This document shows, piece after piece, positions 40,291-48,524 of a stretch of 48,524 nucleotides of DNA. Source of the stretch: a candidate division TM6 bacterium GW2011_GWF2_37_49. GTDB taxonomy: Bacteria; Babelota; Babeliae; Babelales; RVW-14. The stretch spans positions 1 to 48,524 of the forward strand of contig CAMATL010000006.1 in the NCBI GenBank assembly GCA_945861145.1. Reading direction: 5' to 3'. Numbering within the stretch: position 1 is the stretch's first letter; every line of letters starts with the position of its first letter. A program made the translations under genes and the position numbers. The notes beneath the pieces are model-generated. The model was not told the origin of the DNA and made no database searches. It saw nothing but the letters and a program-made list of their open reading frames with translations.

Positions 40291-41316
40291 TTATGCACCA
40301 ACTGCTGGGTTTGCTTGTTTTGCAGCCTGAGGGTTTGTTGCATGATCATGTCCTGCATGATCAGCTTCAGGAGCTTTTTCTTTAAAGAACTCTTCGTTTA
40401 CTTCAATAGAAATTTTAGCTTTTAAGTTAGCGATTGCTTGATCTAGTTTTTCTCTGAAATTGTTATTTTTGAGCATGTTGATGATTTGTGGCTTGATTTC
40501 ATTCAGATCAAAAATTTCAGCTTCATGTTTATCTGATGCATGTAAAATCCAGATATCTTTGCCCTCTTTAACTTTGCTTACATGAGGCAAGGATTTTGCC
40601 TTGAGTGCAGCATCTTTGATTTGTTGTGGTACATTTTCAGCTTGGTAGCCACGAGGAGCTTCCTGCTTGCTCACGCGACCGAAGCTGCGGAATTGGCCAC
40701 TCTTGTCTTTTGCGGCTTTTTCAAAATCAGCATAGGTAGCGATCGAAGAGACTTTTGCTTGAAATAAATCCGCGTCGCGGTCTGAATCAAAACGAACAGC
40801 GCCTACAAGCACGCCGCCAGCATTCTTCATATAACGTTCTTTATTTTCTTCAAAATGTTTAGCAATTTCAGCGTCTTCAATGACGATGCCATCGTAAATT
40901 TTCTTTTCAAAGAATTGAACAGTAAGGGAGCGCTTGATGAGTTTTTGCATATCTGCAAGTGCTTTTTTGAACTCAGCATCAGCTTCGAGGTTTTGCTTTG
41001 TAGCATCGACAATAATAAGCTCTTGCTTGATTAGCTCATCAAAGAATTTACGTTTGATCGATGGTGGTAGGCTTTGTGCGCCTGCACCTTTAAAGTAAGG
41101 GTTTGCTTGAAGCATTTGGCTAATATTGCTATTAAATTCAGCTTCATTGATTACCGCTTTTCCATCAAGTTTACAAAGAACTGTACCACCCTCTGTGCTT
41201 GATGACGCAGAATTTGCTTCTTTCTTTTTGCCCATGTCGCACCCTGGAATAAGAGCGAGAGTTAGGACAAAAAGAGATCCTGTTTTCAACAGATTTGCTG
41301 ACGCTTTCTTCAACAT
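40291..41316 (-). CDS. Lipidated SurA/PrsA-like foldase
   Basis: The 341-residue product has a lipoprotein signal with LIPGC (Cys26), then a SurA_N-type helical domain (CKLDGKAVINEAEFNSNISQML, IKRKFFDELIKQELIIVDATKQNL). A middle part resembles a parvulin isomerase domain (KHFEENKERYMKNAGG..., FRSFGRVSKQEAPRGY, IWILHASDKHEA). The tail is rich in histidine and alanine (ADHAGHDHATNPQAAKQANP). PrsA and related lipoproteins fold exported proteins at the membrane. It has AGGAC before its ATG. It is the first gene of the minus-strand run but has its own terminator. Confidence 0.8.
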   Translation of the reverse strand: MLKKASANLLKTGSLFVLTLALIPGCDMGKKKEANSASSSTEGGTVLCKLDGKAVINEAEFNSNISQMLQANPYFKGAGAQSLPPSIKRKFFDELIKQELIIVDATKQNLEADAEFKKALADMQKLIKRSLTVQFFEKKIYDGIVIEDAEIAKHFEENKERYMKNAGGVLVGAVRFDSDRDADLFQAKVSSIATYADFEKAAKDKSGQFRSFGRVSKQEAPRGYQAENVPQQIKDAALKAKSLPHVSKVKEGKDIWILHASDKHEAEIFDLNEIKPQIINMLKNNNFREKLDQAIANLKAKISIEVNEEFFKEKAPEADHAGHDHATNPQAAKQANPAVGA

Positions 41317-41555
41317 ACAAGAGTCCTTTTTTTAATGGTACTGATACAATGCTTTTCTACTTAAAATTGCTCTAACGTGCGAACAAATCGCAATTGACGT
41401 TTAAAGCAAATAAATTTAAGATTCATCGTATCACACAATTCTATTTTTGCAAGAATCTATCGGCGATGATGTGCGATAGCAAAATTTTCGAGAATTTTTG
41501 AAAATTATTTGGTACTTGTACGCAGTTGGTTGCTCTCTCAAACATAAGGAGTCTC

Positions 41556-42857
41556 ATGGAAGAGCAAGTAAAAATTCCGTTTTTAACGGCTGTCTTAATG
41601 AACATCAATGTCATTGTTGGGGTTGGCATTTATTTTAATCCTCAATTAATGGTCCAGTATGCCGGCGCATTTAGCTTTTTGGGCTGGGTTGCGGCTGGTC
41701 TTTTATTGCTTCCCATTGTTTGGACAGTGGCAACAGCAGCCCGTTTTTTTCCTGGGTCGGGCGGGTTTTATAATTACGGCACTTCAGGCCTGAATCAAAC
41801 AGCGGGCTTTGTAGCATTATGGGCGTATATGCTGGGGTTCTTGGCAACCGCAGCTGCGCAATTGATGTTTTTAAAGAATTTAATGGCAGTAAATGGCGGT
41901 ATGTCCTCTGTTGCAGCAATGCCCGTACTTGTAAATCTTCTCTTGGTGGTAACGATTGCATGTCTCAATTTATTTGACGTGCGATTAATCAGCAAGATTC
42001 AAGGGTTTGTGACTGTGCTTAAATTGTTGCCGATGATCTGTGCCATTCTTTTATTTGCTTTCTATTGGAATGGTTCATTGGTATATCAAGCAAATCATCT
42101 TGCTGGTGTTGGTTCTATTATCCCGATGGCCTTGTTTGGGTATTGGGGTTTTGAATCATGCACAAGCACGAGTCATCTTATTAAAGGTGGTTCATCAAAA
42201 GCTTCAGGCGTTATGCTGACGGCGTTTTTTATAGCTATGGGTTTATATGCATTGTTCCACCTCGCAGTAACTCATATCATGGGCGTTGATGCTATTGCGG
42301 CACAAGGCACAGTTGGGTTTACCAACTTCTTAGGTATTATCAATCCTCAAACAGCAGGCCTTGTTAGCGGTGCTGTTGTATTCGCTTTGATGCTTGCATT
42401 ATTCAATGCAGTCTATGGTGTTTCACTTGGCAATGGCGCAAACATGTTTAGCCTTGCCAGCAAAAACCATCTTATTGGTTCAAAGCTGCTAACTAGAGTA
42501 AATGGCGTTGATCGGCCGTACATGGTTGTTTTTGCTCAAGCGCTTATTGTCTTTTTGCTTATGACTTTTGTGGCAAAAGAGCTAGTACTTATTGCGCTTT
42601 CAAATTTTGGGTTAATCACCGCTATGTTTGTGACGGTACTTGCTGTGCTAAAAACACAAATGAAGCAAGGCGCTGGTTGTTTCAACCAAGCAATTAGTTA
42701 CATAGCGCTTGCTGCTTGCTGCGTGTTGGTTTACTACACTTGGTTTATGATTGGTGCTGATCATACAACTCGCCTCATAAATGCATTGCCTTTTGTGGGC
42801 GGGGTAGTAGCTGGCTTAGGAATGTTTTACTTCAAACAAAACTGTAAGTCATGCTAG
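41556..42857 (+). CDS. APC-family amino-acid permease, first of three carriers
   Basis: The 433-residue product has about twelve membrane segments with the family start VKIPFLTAVLMNINVIVGVGIYFNP (GVG loop of helix 1) and FFPGSGGFYNYGTSGLNQTAGFVALWAYMLGF; helix 6 is IIPMALFGYWGFESCTSTSHLI. ATG 41556 has AGGAG; the frame is open ten codons further up to 41526 without one. Its stop overlaps the next gene by seven bases. The substrate is not readable. Confidence 0.85.
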   Translation: MEEQVKIPFLTAVLMNINVIVGVGIYFNPQLMVQYAGAFSFLGWVAAGLLLLPIVWTVATAARFFPGSGGFYNYGTSGLNQTAGFVALWAYMLGFLATAAAQLMFLKNLMAVNGGMSSVAAMPVLVNLLLVVTIACLNLFDVRLISKIQGFVTVLKLLPMICAILLFAFYWNGSLVYQANHLAGVGSIIPMALFGYWGFESCTSTSHLIKGGSSKASGVMLTAFFIAMGLYALFHLAVTHIMGVDAIAAQGTVGFTNFLGIINPQTAGLVSGAVVFALMLALFNAVYGVSLGNGANMFSLASKNHLIGSKLLTRVNGVDRPYMVVFAQALIVFLLMTFVAKELVLIALSNFGLITAMFVTVLAVLKTQMKQGAGCFNQAISYIALAACCVLVYYTWFMIGADHTTRLINALPFVGGVVAGLGMFYFKQNCKSC

Positions 42858-44119
42858 AGAATAAAAAAATATCATTTCTTAGTGCTGTTTTAATTAACAC
42901 AAATATTGTCATCGGGAGCGCCTTTTTTGTAGGCGCTCCTGAAATTTCACTCAAAGCTGGTTTTGCAGCACCGCTCGTGTGGGTGGTGTGTGCGGCATTA
43001 CTCACGCCGCTTGTACTTATTTTTTCTAAATTTGCCTACAAATATCCAGAGGCTGGTGGAATTTATGTCTATAGTGAGAGTGAGCTTGGGCGATTTTGGG
43101 GCTACCTCGGAGCTTGGCTTTATTTCATTGGCACCACAGCAGGAAATGCAATGGTGCTTCGTGCTTTTGCACGCGGACTTTATGCGTTTTCTTGTATTGG
43201 TCAACCGCTTGGCAGTATCGGTATTTCGCAGCTAATTTTAGAAGTAGCACTTGTGTTGTTTTTTGCCTGGTTGAGTTTGCGCAATATTCAATTATTTGAA
43301 CGAGTGCAGCTATTATTTACCGGCTTAAAAATAATTCCATTCTTGGTGTTAGCTATTGGAGCTATTGCTCTTTTTGCGCCAGCGCAATTGATGCAAGCTT
43401 CTAATTTTACATCAGGGTCGTTATTTAGTGCTATTCCTGCGGTGCTTTTTGCATTTATTGGCATTGAAGCATGCTCAGCAATTATTAATAAAGTTGATAA
43501 TGCAAGGCGTACAGGGTTTAAGGTAATCCTTACCTCGTTTGCGGTAATTGTTGCAGTATATGCTATTGCGCAGCTTTTTATTGTCGGCATGTTTGGCCAA
43601 TCGCTTAATGATCCTTTTCTAGCAGTACTTCCGCGCATGCTAGGCAACTCAGCGCTTGCAGTCTGGGGCAACAAGGTTATTTCTACAGCAATTTTATTTT
43701 CATTTTTAGGCGGTTTTTATGGCATGTTTTACGTCAACAGCTGGAATCTTTTTGCAATGGCGCAACAACGCAGCATAGCAGGCTATTCCTTGTGGCAGCG
43801 TTTGAATAAACAGCAAACTCCTTGGGCGAGCATTATGTTACAAACAGCTTTATTAATTATCATGCTTATTGTGGCACGCTCCGGTGATTTATTAATTGCG
43901 ATGGGTGATCTTGGTGTATTGCTTGCCTACTTATTAACCGCCATTGCTTATGTGCGCGCGTGTCCTGGTTTATTGGGAACCGCTGGCGTTGTTGCAGCAT
44001 CTGTTTTAGGTGGTTTTTTGTTGCAAGAAGTGCATGGCTTTGGCTGGATGGTTACGCTACCATTTTGGGTAATGTTTATCATCGGCCTGATTATGTATCG
44101 TCGTAAAAAAGCTTCTTGA
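42851..44119 (+). CDS. APC-family amino-acid permease, second of three carriers
   Basis: The 422-residue product is a relative of the preceding permease: KISFLSAVLINTNIVIGSAFFVGAP, KYPEAGGIYVYSESELGRFWGYLGAWLYFIG and the helix 6 core IPAVLFAFIGIEACSAIINKV. About twelve membrane segments are visible. Overlap with its neighbour and the same family suggest a tandem duplication that diverged, perhaps to a different substrate. Nothing in the sequence shows which amino acid or polyamine is carried. Confidence 0.85.
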   Translation: MLENKKISFLSAVLINTNIVIGSAFFVGAPEISLKAGFAAPLVWVVCAALLTPLVLIFSKFAYKYPEAGGIYVYSESELGRFWGYLGAWLYFIGTTAGNAMVLRAFARGLYAFSCIGQPLGSIGISQLILEVALVLFFAWLSLRNIQLFERVQLLFTGLKIIPFLVLAIGAIALFAPAQLMQASNFTSGSLFSAIPAVLFAFIGIEACSAIINKVDNARRTGFKVILTSFAVIVAVYAIAQLFIVGMFGQSLNDPFLAVLPRMLGNSALAVWGNKVISTAILFSFLGGFYGMFYVNSWNLFAMAQQRSIAGYSLWQRLNKQQTPWASIMLQTALLIIMLIVARSGDLLIAMGDLGVLLAYLLTAIAYVRACPGLLGTAGVVAASVLGGFLLQEVHGFGWMVTLPFWVMFIIGLIMYRRKKAS

Positions 44120-44134
44120 TGTATTGGGTGATAA

Positions 44135-45421
44135 ATGGTTTCTATCTCTGATTTACTACTTGTTGGTCCTTTAGTTTGTATTTTACTTGCAAGTATTGTG
44201 CTTACGGTTAAAACGCGCTTTATTCAATTTAGAGCGCTACCGCTTATGATTCGCATGATCATACAAAGCATGCGTAGCAAGCATGATGAAACCAGTGCGG
44301 CTATTCCACCACACAAAGCTCTTCTTACTGCGATGGCTACAACCATTGGTATTGGTAATATTGTGGGGCCAGCAATCGCGATTCGTCTTGGCGGGCCTGG
44401 CGCTTTGTTAGGATTTTTACTTGCTGTGATTTTTGGTGCAGCGACTACCTTTGCAGAAGTTGTACTTGTTATGAAATATAGAGTGCGTCGTGCTGATGGT
44501 GGTTATGATGGCGGGCCTATGCAGTACTTACGCGTTGCTTTTGGAAAATGGGCAGCCTTATTGTATGCATTTTTTGGCTCGATGCTTTTAGTTGTTTGGT
44601 CAAGTAATCAATCCAATACATTGGCTGATATTTTGTTTCAGCATGGTGTTTCAAAGTATCTGACGGCTGGCGTAGTAACACTGCTTGTGCTTGGTTATCT
44701 TGTTGCCGGCATTAAACATATTGGTAATTTGGCTGCAAAAATTGTCCCTCTTATGTTCTTTTTGTACTGCAGTACTTGCTTGTGGATTATTGGTTGTAAT
44801 GTTATGCATCTACCCGCAGTATTTAAGCTTATTTTTAACTCAGCATTTAATTTACAAGCGCTTGGTGGCGCATCAGCAGGTTATTCCATTCATCTACTTT
44901 TGCGCTGGGGCCTTGCAAAAGGAATTCAAGCGAGTGAAGCGGGCGTGGGAACTGCAGCTTTGCCGCATGCGCAGAGTGAATCTCAAAATAGCTTTGAACA
45001 AGGTGTGCTTGCGATGGCGAGTGTTTACTCAGTAGCGTTTATCTGTACGCTTTCAGGCTTGGTAACATTACTTACTGGCAGCTGGCTTGATCAGTCGATT
45101 CCCTTGGGGATGAGCTTGATTGCGGTTCCATTTGCGCAGTATTTTAAAATTGGCATGTTGGTCTTAGTAATCAACGCGTTTCTTTTTGCGTTCGGTACTG
45201 TTTTGGGCAACGCTTACAATGGCAGCCTCTGCTTTCTTTTCCTAACAAAAAATCGCTGGGTACATGTGTATCACGGCGCTGTTGGTGTCGCGGTATTTTT
45301 AGGATCGATTTTTTCTGTTGAGGTTATTTGGGCAATCAGTGATTATTTTATTATTCCTGTTGCGCTTATAAACATCACAGGAGTTTTATATTTGGTATTT
45401 CGTGAACGCAATGTTCATTAG
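44135..45421 (+). CDS. Sodium:alanine/glycine symporter (AGCS family)
   Basis: The 428-residue product matches the alanine-or-glycine:cation symporter family: LVCILLASIVLTVKTRFIQFRALPLM at the start, TAMATTIGIGNIVGPAIAIRLGGPGALLGF, GGYDGGPMQYLRVAFGK, and KGIQASEAGVGTAALPHA (the family's S/N-E-A-G-x-G block). It has about ten to eleven membrane segments. It starts 15 bases after the second permease, so the three carriers form one unit. Sodium-coupled uptake would depend on a sodium gradient. Confidence 0.9.
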   Translation: MVSISDLLLVGPLVCILLASIVLTVKTRFIQFRALPLMIRMIIQSMRSKHDETSAAIPPHKALLTAMATTIGIGNIVGPAIAIRLGGPGALLGFLLAVIFGAATTFAEVVLVMKYRVRRADGGYDGGPMQYLRVAFGKWAALLYAFFGSMLLVVWSSNQSNTLADILFQHGVSKYLTAGVVTLLVLGYLVAGIKHIGNLAAKIVPLMFFLYCSTCLWIIGCNVMHLPAVFKLIFNSAFNLQALGGASAGYSIHLLLRWGLAKGIQASEAGVGTAALPHAQSESQNSFEQGVLAMASVYSVAFICTLSGLVTLLTGSWLDQSIPLGMSLIAVPFAQYFKIGMLVLVINAFLFAFGTVLGNAYNGSLCFLFLTKNRWVHVYHGAVGVAVFLGSIFSVEVIWAISDYFIIPVALINITGVLYLVFRERNVH

Positions 45422-45689
45422 AATAAGCAGCCAATTAACGAGGATTTGCTGAACTGCTTGCTCACCTGCTGCACGAGGCTCTACCTGTTGCGCTTTTCTA
45501 ACATGAAGGCGATTGTGGAATAGCCCTTCCTCGTAAGACTCTTTCCCTGACATAGATGTAGAAAAAATTGACAAAATAAAACAGCCCCCCTTTTTCTGGT
45601 AGCTGCTCAACCACAAGAAAATGGTGAATATTTATCAAGAAAAAGAGTTGTAAAATTTTGGAATATTTTAAAAACACTGGAGTATGCAT

Positions 45690-47141
45690 ATGTCCATTAA
45701 GGCGATTGGATGGGCCCTTTATTTATTGATCACTACAACAGGATTCACACTTCTTGCAGTAAAAAATTCGTCCGATTTTGAAAATACTTCCGAGTTAGAA
45801 ATGTTTATGGAAGCCTTCGAAAAAAATCCCAATGACATCAAAGACGAAGATTTCAAAAAAATAACGCCTCTTGCTCTGGCAGCCGCTCAAAGCAACGTCC
45901 GTGCTATCAAGCTATCTGGCTTGTGGCTAATCCAAGCAGCTATTCGCCAGGATGCTCATTTTAGTCAATTCCCTGAAGTCTTACCACTTGTTCGCAAAGC
46001 AATAAAAAATATTGATGCAGAGGTCCGGGGTTTAAGTATGGTGGTACTAGGAGAAATCGTTCCTCGTTACACTAAAATCGATGAGATCAAAGAAGAGGTT
46101 TTTCACATCATACACACAGCCATCCAAAGCCAAGAAATCGCTGAGAAACGCGAGGGATTTGCCTTGTATTGTGCTTTAATTAATCGAGACAAAGTATTTA
46201 ACCAATTTGATGATCTTGCTCATGACATTGACCACGCTATGCAAAGTGACAACAAAAGCATACAAGCTTCAGGCATTTGGTTATTGTACAAGCATGTTAA
46301 ACGCAATCTGCGTTTTAACGATTTCAAAAAAGCTCATGCCGTTACAGAGATTGGCATGGCAAGTTCTCACAAAGGAATGCGGTGGAATACATTGGCTCTG
46401 TTAGAGGCATTAATCAACAAAGACTCATCCTTCAGCGAATTACCCAAAGTACAGCATTTTGCACTAACAGAAGTACGCAATGCAATGGCCACCAAGAACA
46501 CGGCAGGAAGAGAGTTAATTCCCGCTTTTACAAACAGCATCGCGTTACTATCTGGCCTTATGGATCTTGGCATAGAGTTTAAAAAAGAAGACTATCCCAC
46601 CATTGAGCAAGCTGCTTTGCGGGCTGTTGAGCTTGTGAATGCAAAGACTTGGAAAAACGCATTAAATATGTTGGAAAGACTTTTTAAAGGACGCATAACT
46701 ACTCTTTCAGCAGAGCAGCTTACAGCAATTGCGTTGCAAGCAACGAAAAGTGACATGCCAAGAGTCTTAAGCGGCGGCCTGAGTTTGTTGCGAACGCTAC
46801 TACGACAAGAAGAGACATTTGTTCAATTTGAAGCGACTGAACAAGCCGCATTACATTGTGCAGGATACGATAACACCTGGGTAAGATGCGAAGCTCTGGA
46901 TGTACTTATTGAACTTCTACAAAAAGATAAACTCAAAGACTTAGTTACCGCTGAATACGTAGCTCAGCGATCAGCACACAGCAGTAATGATGAAGAACAT
47001 CGTGCTGGAAAACATTTGCTTAATCTTCTCGGACGCAAAAAAAATAACACGGTATTTTTGTTCTTGTTCGCAGTGCTAGCGTTTTTAAGCGTATGTTATT
47101 TCGTAGGCCTCTGGTTATTGCGCTGGCTAAGAAATAGATGA
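45690..47141 (+). CDS. HEAT-like repeat protein with a membrane helix at each end
   Basis: The 483-residue product starts with a hydrophobic helix (AIGWALYLLITTTGFTLLAV) and ends with another (TVFLFLFAVLAFLSVCYFVGLWLL) plus a basic tail (RWLRNR). Between them are helical repeats of about 40 residues: SNVRAIKLSGLWLIQAAIRQDAHFSQFPE, AEVRGLSMVVLGEIV, KSIQASGIWLLYKHVKRNLRFNDF, KGMRWNTLALLEALINKDSSFSELP, NTWVRCEALDVLIELLQKDK. They resemble HEAT or armadillo units, which bind other proteins. ATG 45690 lies seven bases after GGAG (45679-45682); the ATG at 45684 is too close. No family is recognised. It lies near a toxin-immunity locus. Confidence 0.8.
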   Translation: MSIKAIGWALYLLITTTGFTLLAVKNSSDFENTSELEMFMEAFEKNPNDIKDEDFKKITPLALAAAQSNVRAIKLSGLWLIQAAIRQDAHFSQFPEVLPLVRKAIKNIDAEVRGLSMVVLGEIVPRYTKIDEIKEEVFHIIHTAIQSQEIAEKREGFALYCALINRDKVFNQFDDLAHDIDHAMQSDNKSIQASGIWLLYKHVKRNLRFNDFKKAHAVTEIGMASSHKGMRWNTLALLEALINKDSSFSELPKVQHFALTEVRNAMATKNTAGRELIPAFTNSIALLSGLMDLGIEFKKEDYPTIEQAALRAVELVNAKTWKNALNMLERLFKGRITTLSAEQLTAIALQATKSDMPRVLSGGLSLLRTLLRQEETFVQFEATEQAALHCAGYDNTWVRCEALDVLIELLQKDKLKDLVTAEYVAQRSAHSSNDEEHRAGKHLLNLLGRKKNNTVFLFLFAVLAFLSVCYFVGLWLLRWLRNR

Positions 47142-47256
47142 TTTCGCGCAATTAGTAAATCTTGACACAAAGACTGGTCAAAGGGTGACTAATTGTGGAA
47201 TTTCTACGCGGGATGATCCATCTTGCCTGATCGTAGTACCCGGCGTGCGTTGCTAT

Positions 47257-47283
47257 AAAAAAGCCACCGCGGCAGCGATGGCT
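47257..47283 (-). terminator. Rho-independent terminator after the immunity gene
   Basis: Nine-pair stem (47262-47270 with 47275-47283, one G-T pair, four-base loop) followed on the minus strand by a T-run (47261-47257). It lies 32 bases after the stop at 47315. Confidence 0.75.
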
Positions 47284-47314
47284 ATCAAAATGAATACTTA
47301 TTAAAAACCAAAAC

Positions 47315-47809
47315 TCAATAGAGCTTAACACCTTCTATAAGCAATTTTTGTGATAATTTTTCAACTACGCTGGCGGTTGCAACTAGAGGATCAATCTCTC
47401 CTCTACTATAAATGCTACATGCTTCCATATCATCAGGAAAACCAAATTGAGCATACAATTCTTGAAGAATATCAATCTTTTCCTGCGCGGTCTTATTACT
47501 CTGTAGCAACGAGTAAAGATGTGCATATCTCCATTTTTCTACAGCTTTTGCTTTTTCATTCTCACTATGAAAATCCCCGCGTTTTGTCAGAAAATTCAAT
47601 ACAGCACGACACAAATCATCTTTAGCAATATTTTCTCCTGAAGCAATAATTGCCAAATTATCATCAACAAAATGACTTTCCGTTTCTTCTAAAATTTTCT
47701 CACCATAGCTAATCAAATCTTTTTTTTTACACCATGCTTGTTGAAGTCCAACAAGAAGAGTATGCCAATCTAACAACTTAAACTTTTTCATAACGTCAAA
47801 CACTGTCAT
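47315..47809 (-). CDS. Probable immunity protein (DUF2247-like) of a polymorphic toxin
   Basis: The 164-residue product begins MTVFDVMKKFKLLDWHTLLVGLQQAWCKKKDLISYGEKILEE and continues with helices (DDLCRAVLNFLTKRG, EKWRYAHLYSLLQSNKTAQEKIDILQELYAQFGFPDDMEACSIYSRGE). The start WHxLLVGL..GW..KKDLI.Y and the later EKW...L..L and ELYAxFGFPDDME parts recall the DUF2247 family, which is known as an immunity protein of polymorphic toxins. ATG 47809 lies four bases after the toxin stop TGA. The longer frame overlaps the toxin gene and is rejected. Confidence 0.6.
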   Translation of the reverse strand: MTVFDVMKKFKLLDWHTLLVGLQQAWCKKKDLISYGEKILEETESHFVDDNLAIIASGENIAKDDLCRAVLNFLTKRGDFHSENEKAKAVEKWRYAHLYSLLQSNKTAQEKIDILQELYAQFGFPDDMEACSIYSRGEIDPLVATASVVEKLSQKLLIEGVKLY

Positions 47810-47813
47810 CTTT

Positions 47814-48524
47814 TCAATCTTTCTGAGGTACTTGGTTTGAGTAACCCGCAATCTTACCATTAGGAATAAATCGCCTATGTGTTACTTTACCCTGATCAAT
47901 AATCCATTCAAATATACCAGACCTTCCATTTAAACTACCTTCAATCTGATAAAGCTCAGAATGCCGTACAATTTGCCCTCCTACTCCTTTCGTTGGGATG
48001 CTAAACTTGTGAGCATCTCCAACAAAATTATCCACCAAGTCAGGGAACGCATGGTGCGGATCAATTTTCGTAGCACTAGCCGTACGCGGTTTACCAAGAA
48101 CCTCATTATCTATCAGAGTTCCTCTCTCAAAATCATCATTAATTTGATCCTGATCTTTTTGGCCAATCGCTGTATGATTAGGTTGTTCCTTTTCCTTAGA
48201 AGACTTATCTGCGTGTTCTTCTGGCTGATCTGAAATGGCTTCGTCATTTGATAAGGATGGTTCTTCCTGACTTTCTTCTTCAACGCGAGATAGTTCTTCC
48301 TTATCCCCAGTCATATCTTGCTCGCCTTGTTGCTGATCAGGCTGTTCAACAGTTCCTTGTTTTATATCCTTGTCAGCAGCACCTTGAGGAGAAGTTGGTA
48401 ATGCCGGTTGGCCTTTCTCATTTTCATCTTTCCCTAGCCCTGGCAGTTGCGGTTGTCTACTCCAACCACATGAAGTGTTTGATGGTTTGAAAGGAAACGG
48501 ATCCTTTGCTTCAAAAATGTTTTC
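47814..48524 (-). CDS. C-terminal part of a polymorphic toxin (5' end beyond window)
   Basis: The frame is open to the right edge; 236 residues are visible. The part nearest the window edge is a hydrophilic low-complexity linker (GQPALPTSPQGAADKD, EQPDQQQGEQDM, EEESQEEPSLSNDEA). The last 80 or so residues look like a toxin tip: DPHHAFPDLVDNFVGDAHKF, GGQIVRHSELYQIEGSLNGR, FEWIIDQGKVTHRRFIPNGK, GYSNQVPQKD. The conserved His and Arg near the end (THRRF) suit a nuclease or transferase active site, but the family name is not certain. The putative immunity gene lies directly after it. The N-terminal secretion part is not visible. Confidence 0.55.
   Translation of the reverse strand, partial: ENIFEAKDPFPFKPSNTSCGWSRQPQLPGLGKDENEKGQPALPTSPQGAADKDIKQGTVEQPDQQQGEQDMTGDKEELSRVEEESQEEPSLSNDEAISDQPEEHADKSSKEKEQPNHTAIGQKDQDQINDDFERGTLIDNEVLGKPRTASATKIDPHHAFPDLVDNFVGDAHKFSIPTKGVGGQIVRHSELYQIEGSLNGRSGIFEWIIDQGKVTHRRFIPNGKIAGYSNQVPQKD

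Noticed and set aside
45386-45616. Minus-strand frame of 76 codons between the symporter and the HEAT-like gene
   Set aside because: It overlaps the symporter end, has no ribosome site and shows no domain. A gene remnant cannot be excluded, but support is too thin.
1-48524. tRNA, rRNA genes and CRISPR arrays
   Set aside because: No T-loop type sequence with matching stems, no rRNA stretch, and no regular spaced direct repeats were found by eye.

Overview
The window looks like a stretch of chromosome from a host-associated bacterium with a Gram-negative type envelope. It encodes arabinose-5-phosphate isomerase (the Kdo/LPS pathway), an LptA-like protein, SurA-like chaperones, an outer-membrane barrel candidate, many lipoproteins, MreB, and enzymes for a ManNAcA-type surface sugar. 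It also encodes four amino-acid carriers, a biotin importer, a secreted ankyrin protein and a polymorphic toxin with its immunity gene. Small genome signs, scavenging transporters and host-interaction proteins fit a Candidatus Dependentiae (TM6)-like intracellular organism. That placement is inference from gene content; no rRNA or tRNA gene is present to settle it.

Layout. 1-2820 (+): rpsU, rbfA, kdsD and a prepilin peptidase, facing a type IV pilin-like gene (2918-3400, -) across a bidirectional hairpin. 3529-5659 (-): an isolated sufC and three glycine-zipper lipoproteins, one of which carries zinc ribbons. 5673-13985 (-): a long run with two unknown membrane proteins, plsC and the aerotolerance genes batA-batB-batC-batD-batE; moxR and the DUF58 gene that usually lead Bat operons are absent here. 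14348-16645 (+): topA. 16844-19291 (-): an outer-membrane barrel candidate followed by mreB. 19292-19956: a gene-free stretch with a strong inverted repeat. 19957-21228 (-): a secreted helical protein of unknown role. 21475-25819: gpmI, an amino-acid permease, bioY and a secreted ankyrin protein. 26047-28035 (+): hppA, a membrane pyrophosphatase. 28103-31748: a repeat-rich module with an APH(6)-like kinase, an alpha/beta hydrolase and a RelBE-type pair, ending at a truncated second copy of the hppA 3' end. 32008-34633 (+): an LptA-like gene and mutL. 34581-41316 (-): a fused dehydrogenase/oxidoreductase, wecC, wecB and two SurA-like proteins. 41556-45421 (+): three amino-acid carriers in tandem. 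45690-47141 (+): a HEAT-like membrane protein. 47315-48524 (-): an immunity gene and the 3' part of a polymorphic toxin gene.

How the genes work together. Envelope building dominates (kdsD, lptA-like, plsC, surA-like genes, wecB/wecC, mreB, barrel protein, Bat complex). A second theme is scavenging and energy saving: amino-acid and biotin import, and pyrophosphate-driven ion pumping.

The most unusual signal is a family of about 50-bp palindromic repeats sitting in frame inside two unrelated protein genes, batC and mutL. Both translate one copy to the same kind of peptide, ending in VSKDMS. A second palindrome type is shared between mutL and the intergenic DNA near 29.6 kb. The other strong signal is a second copy of the hppA 3' end with almost only synonymous differences, which suggests a lost paralogue.
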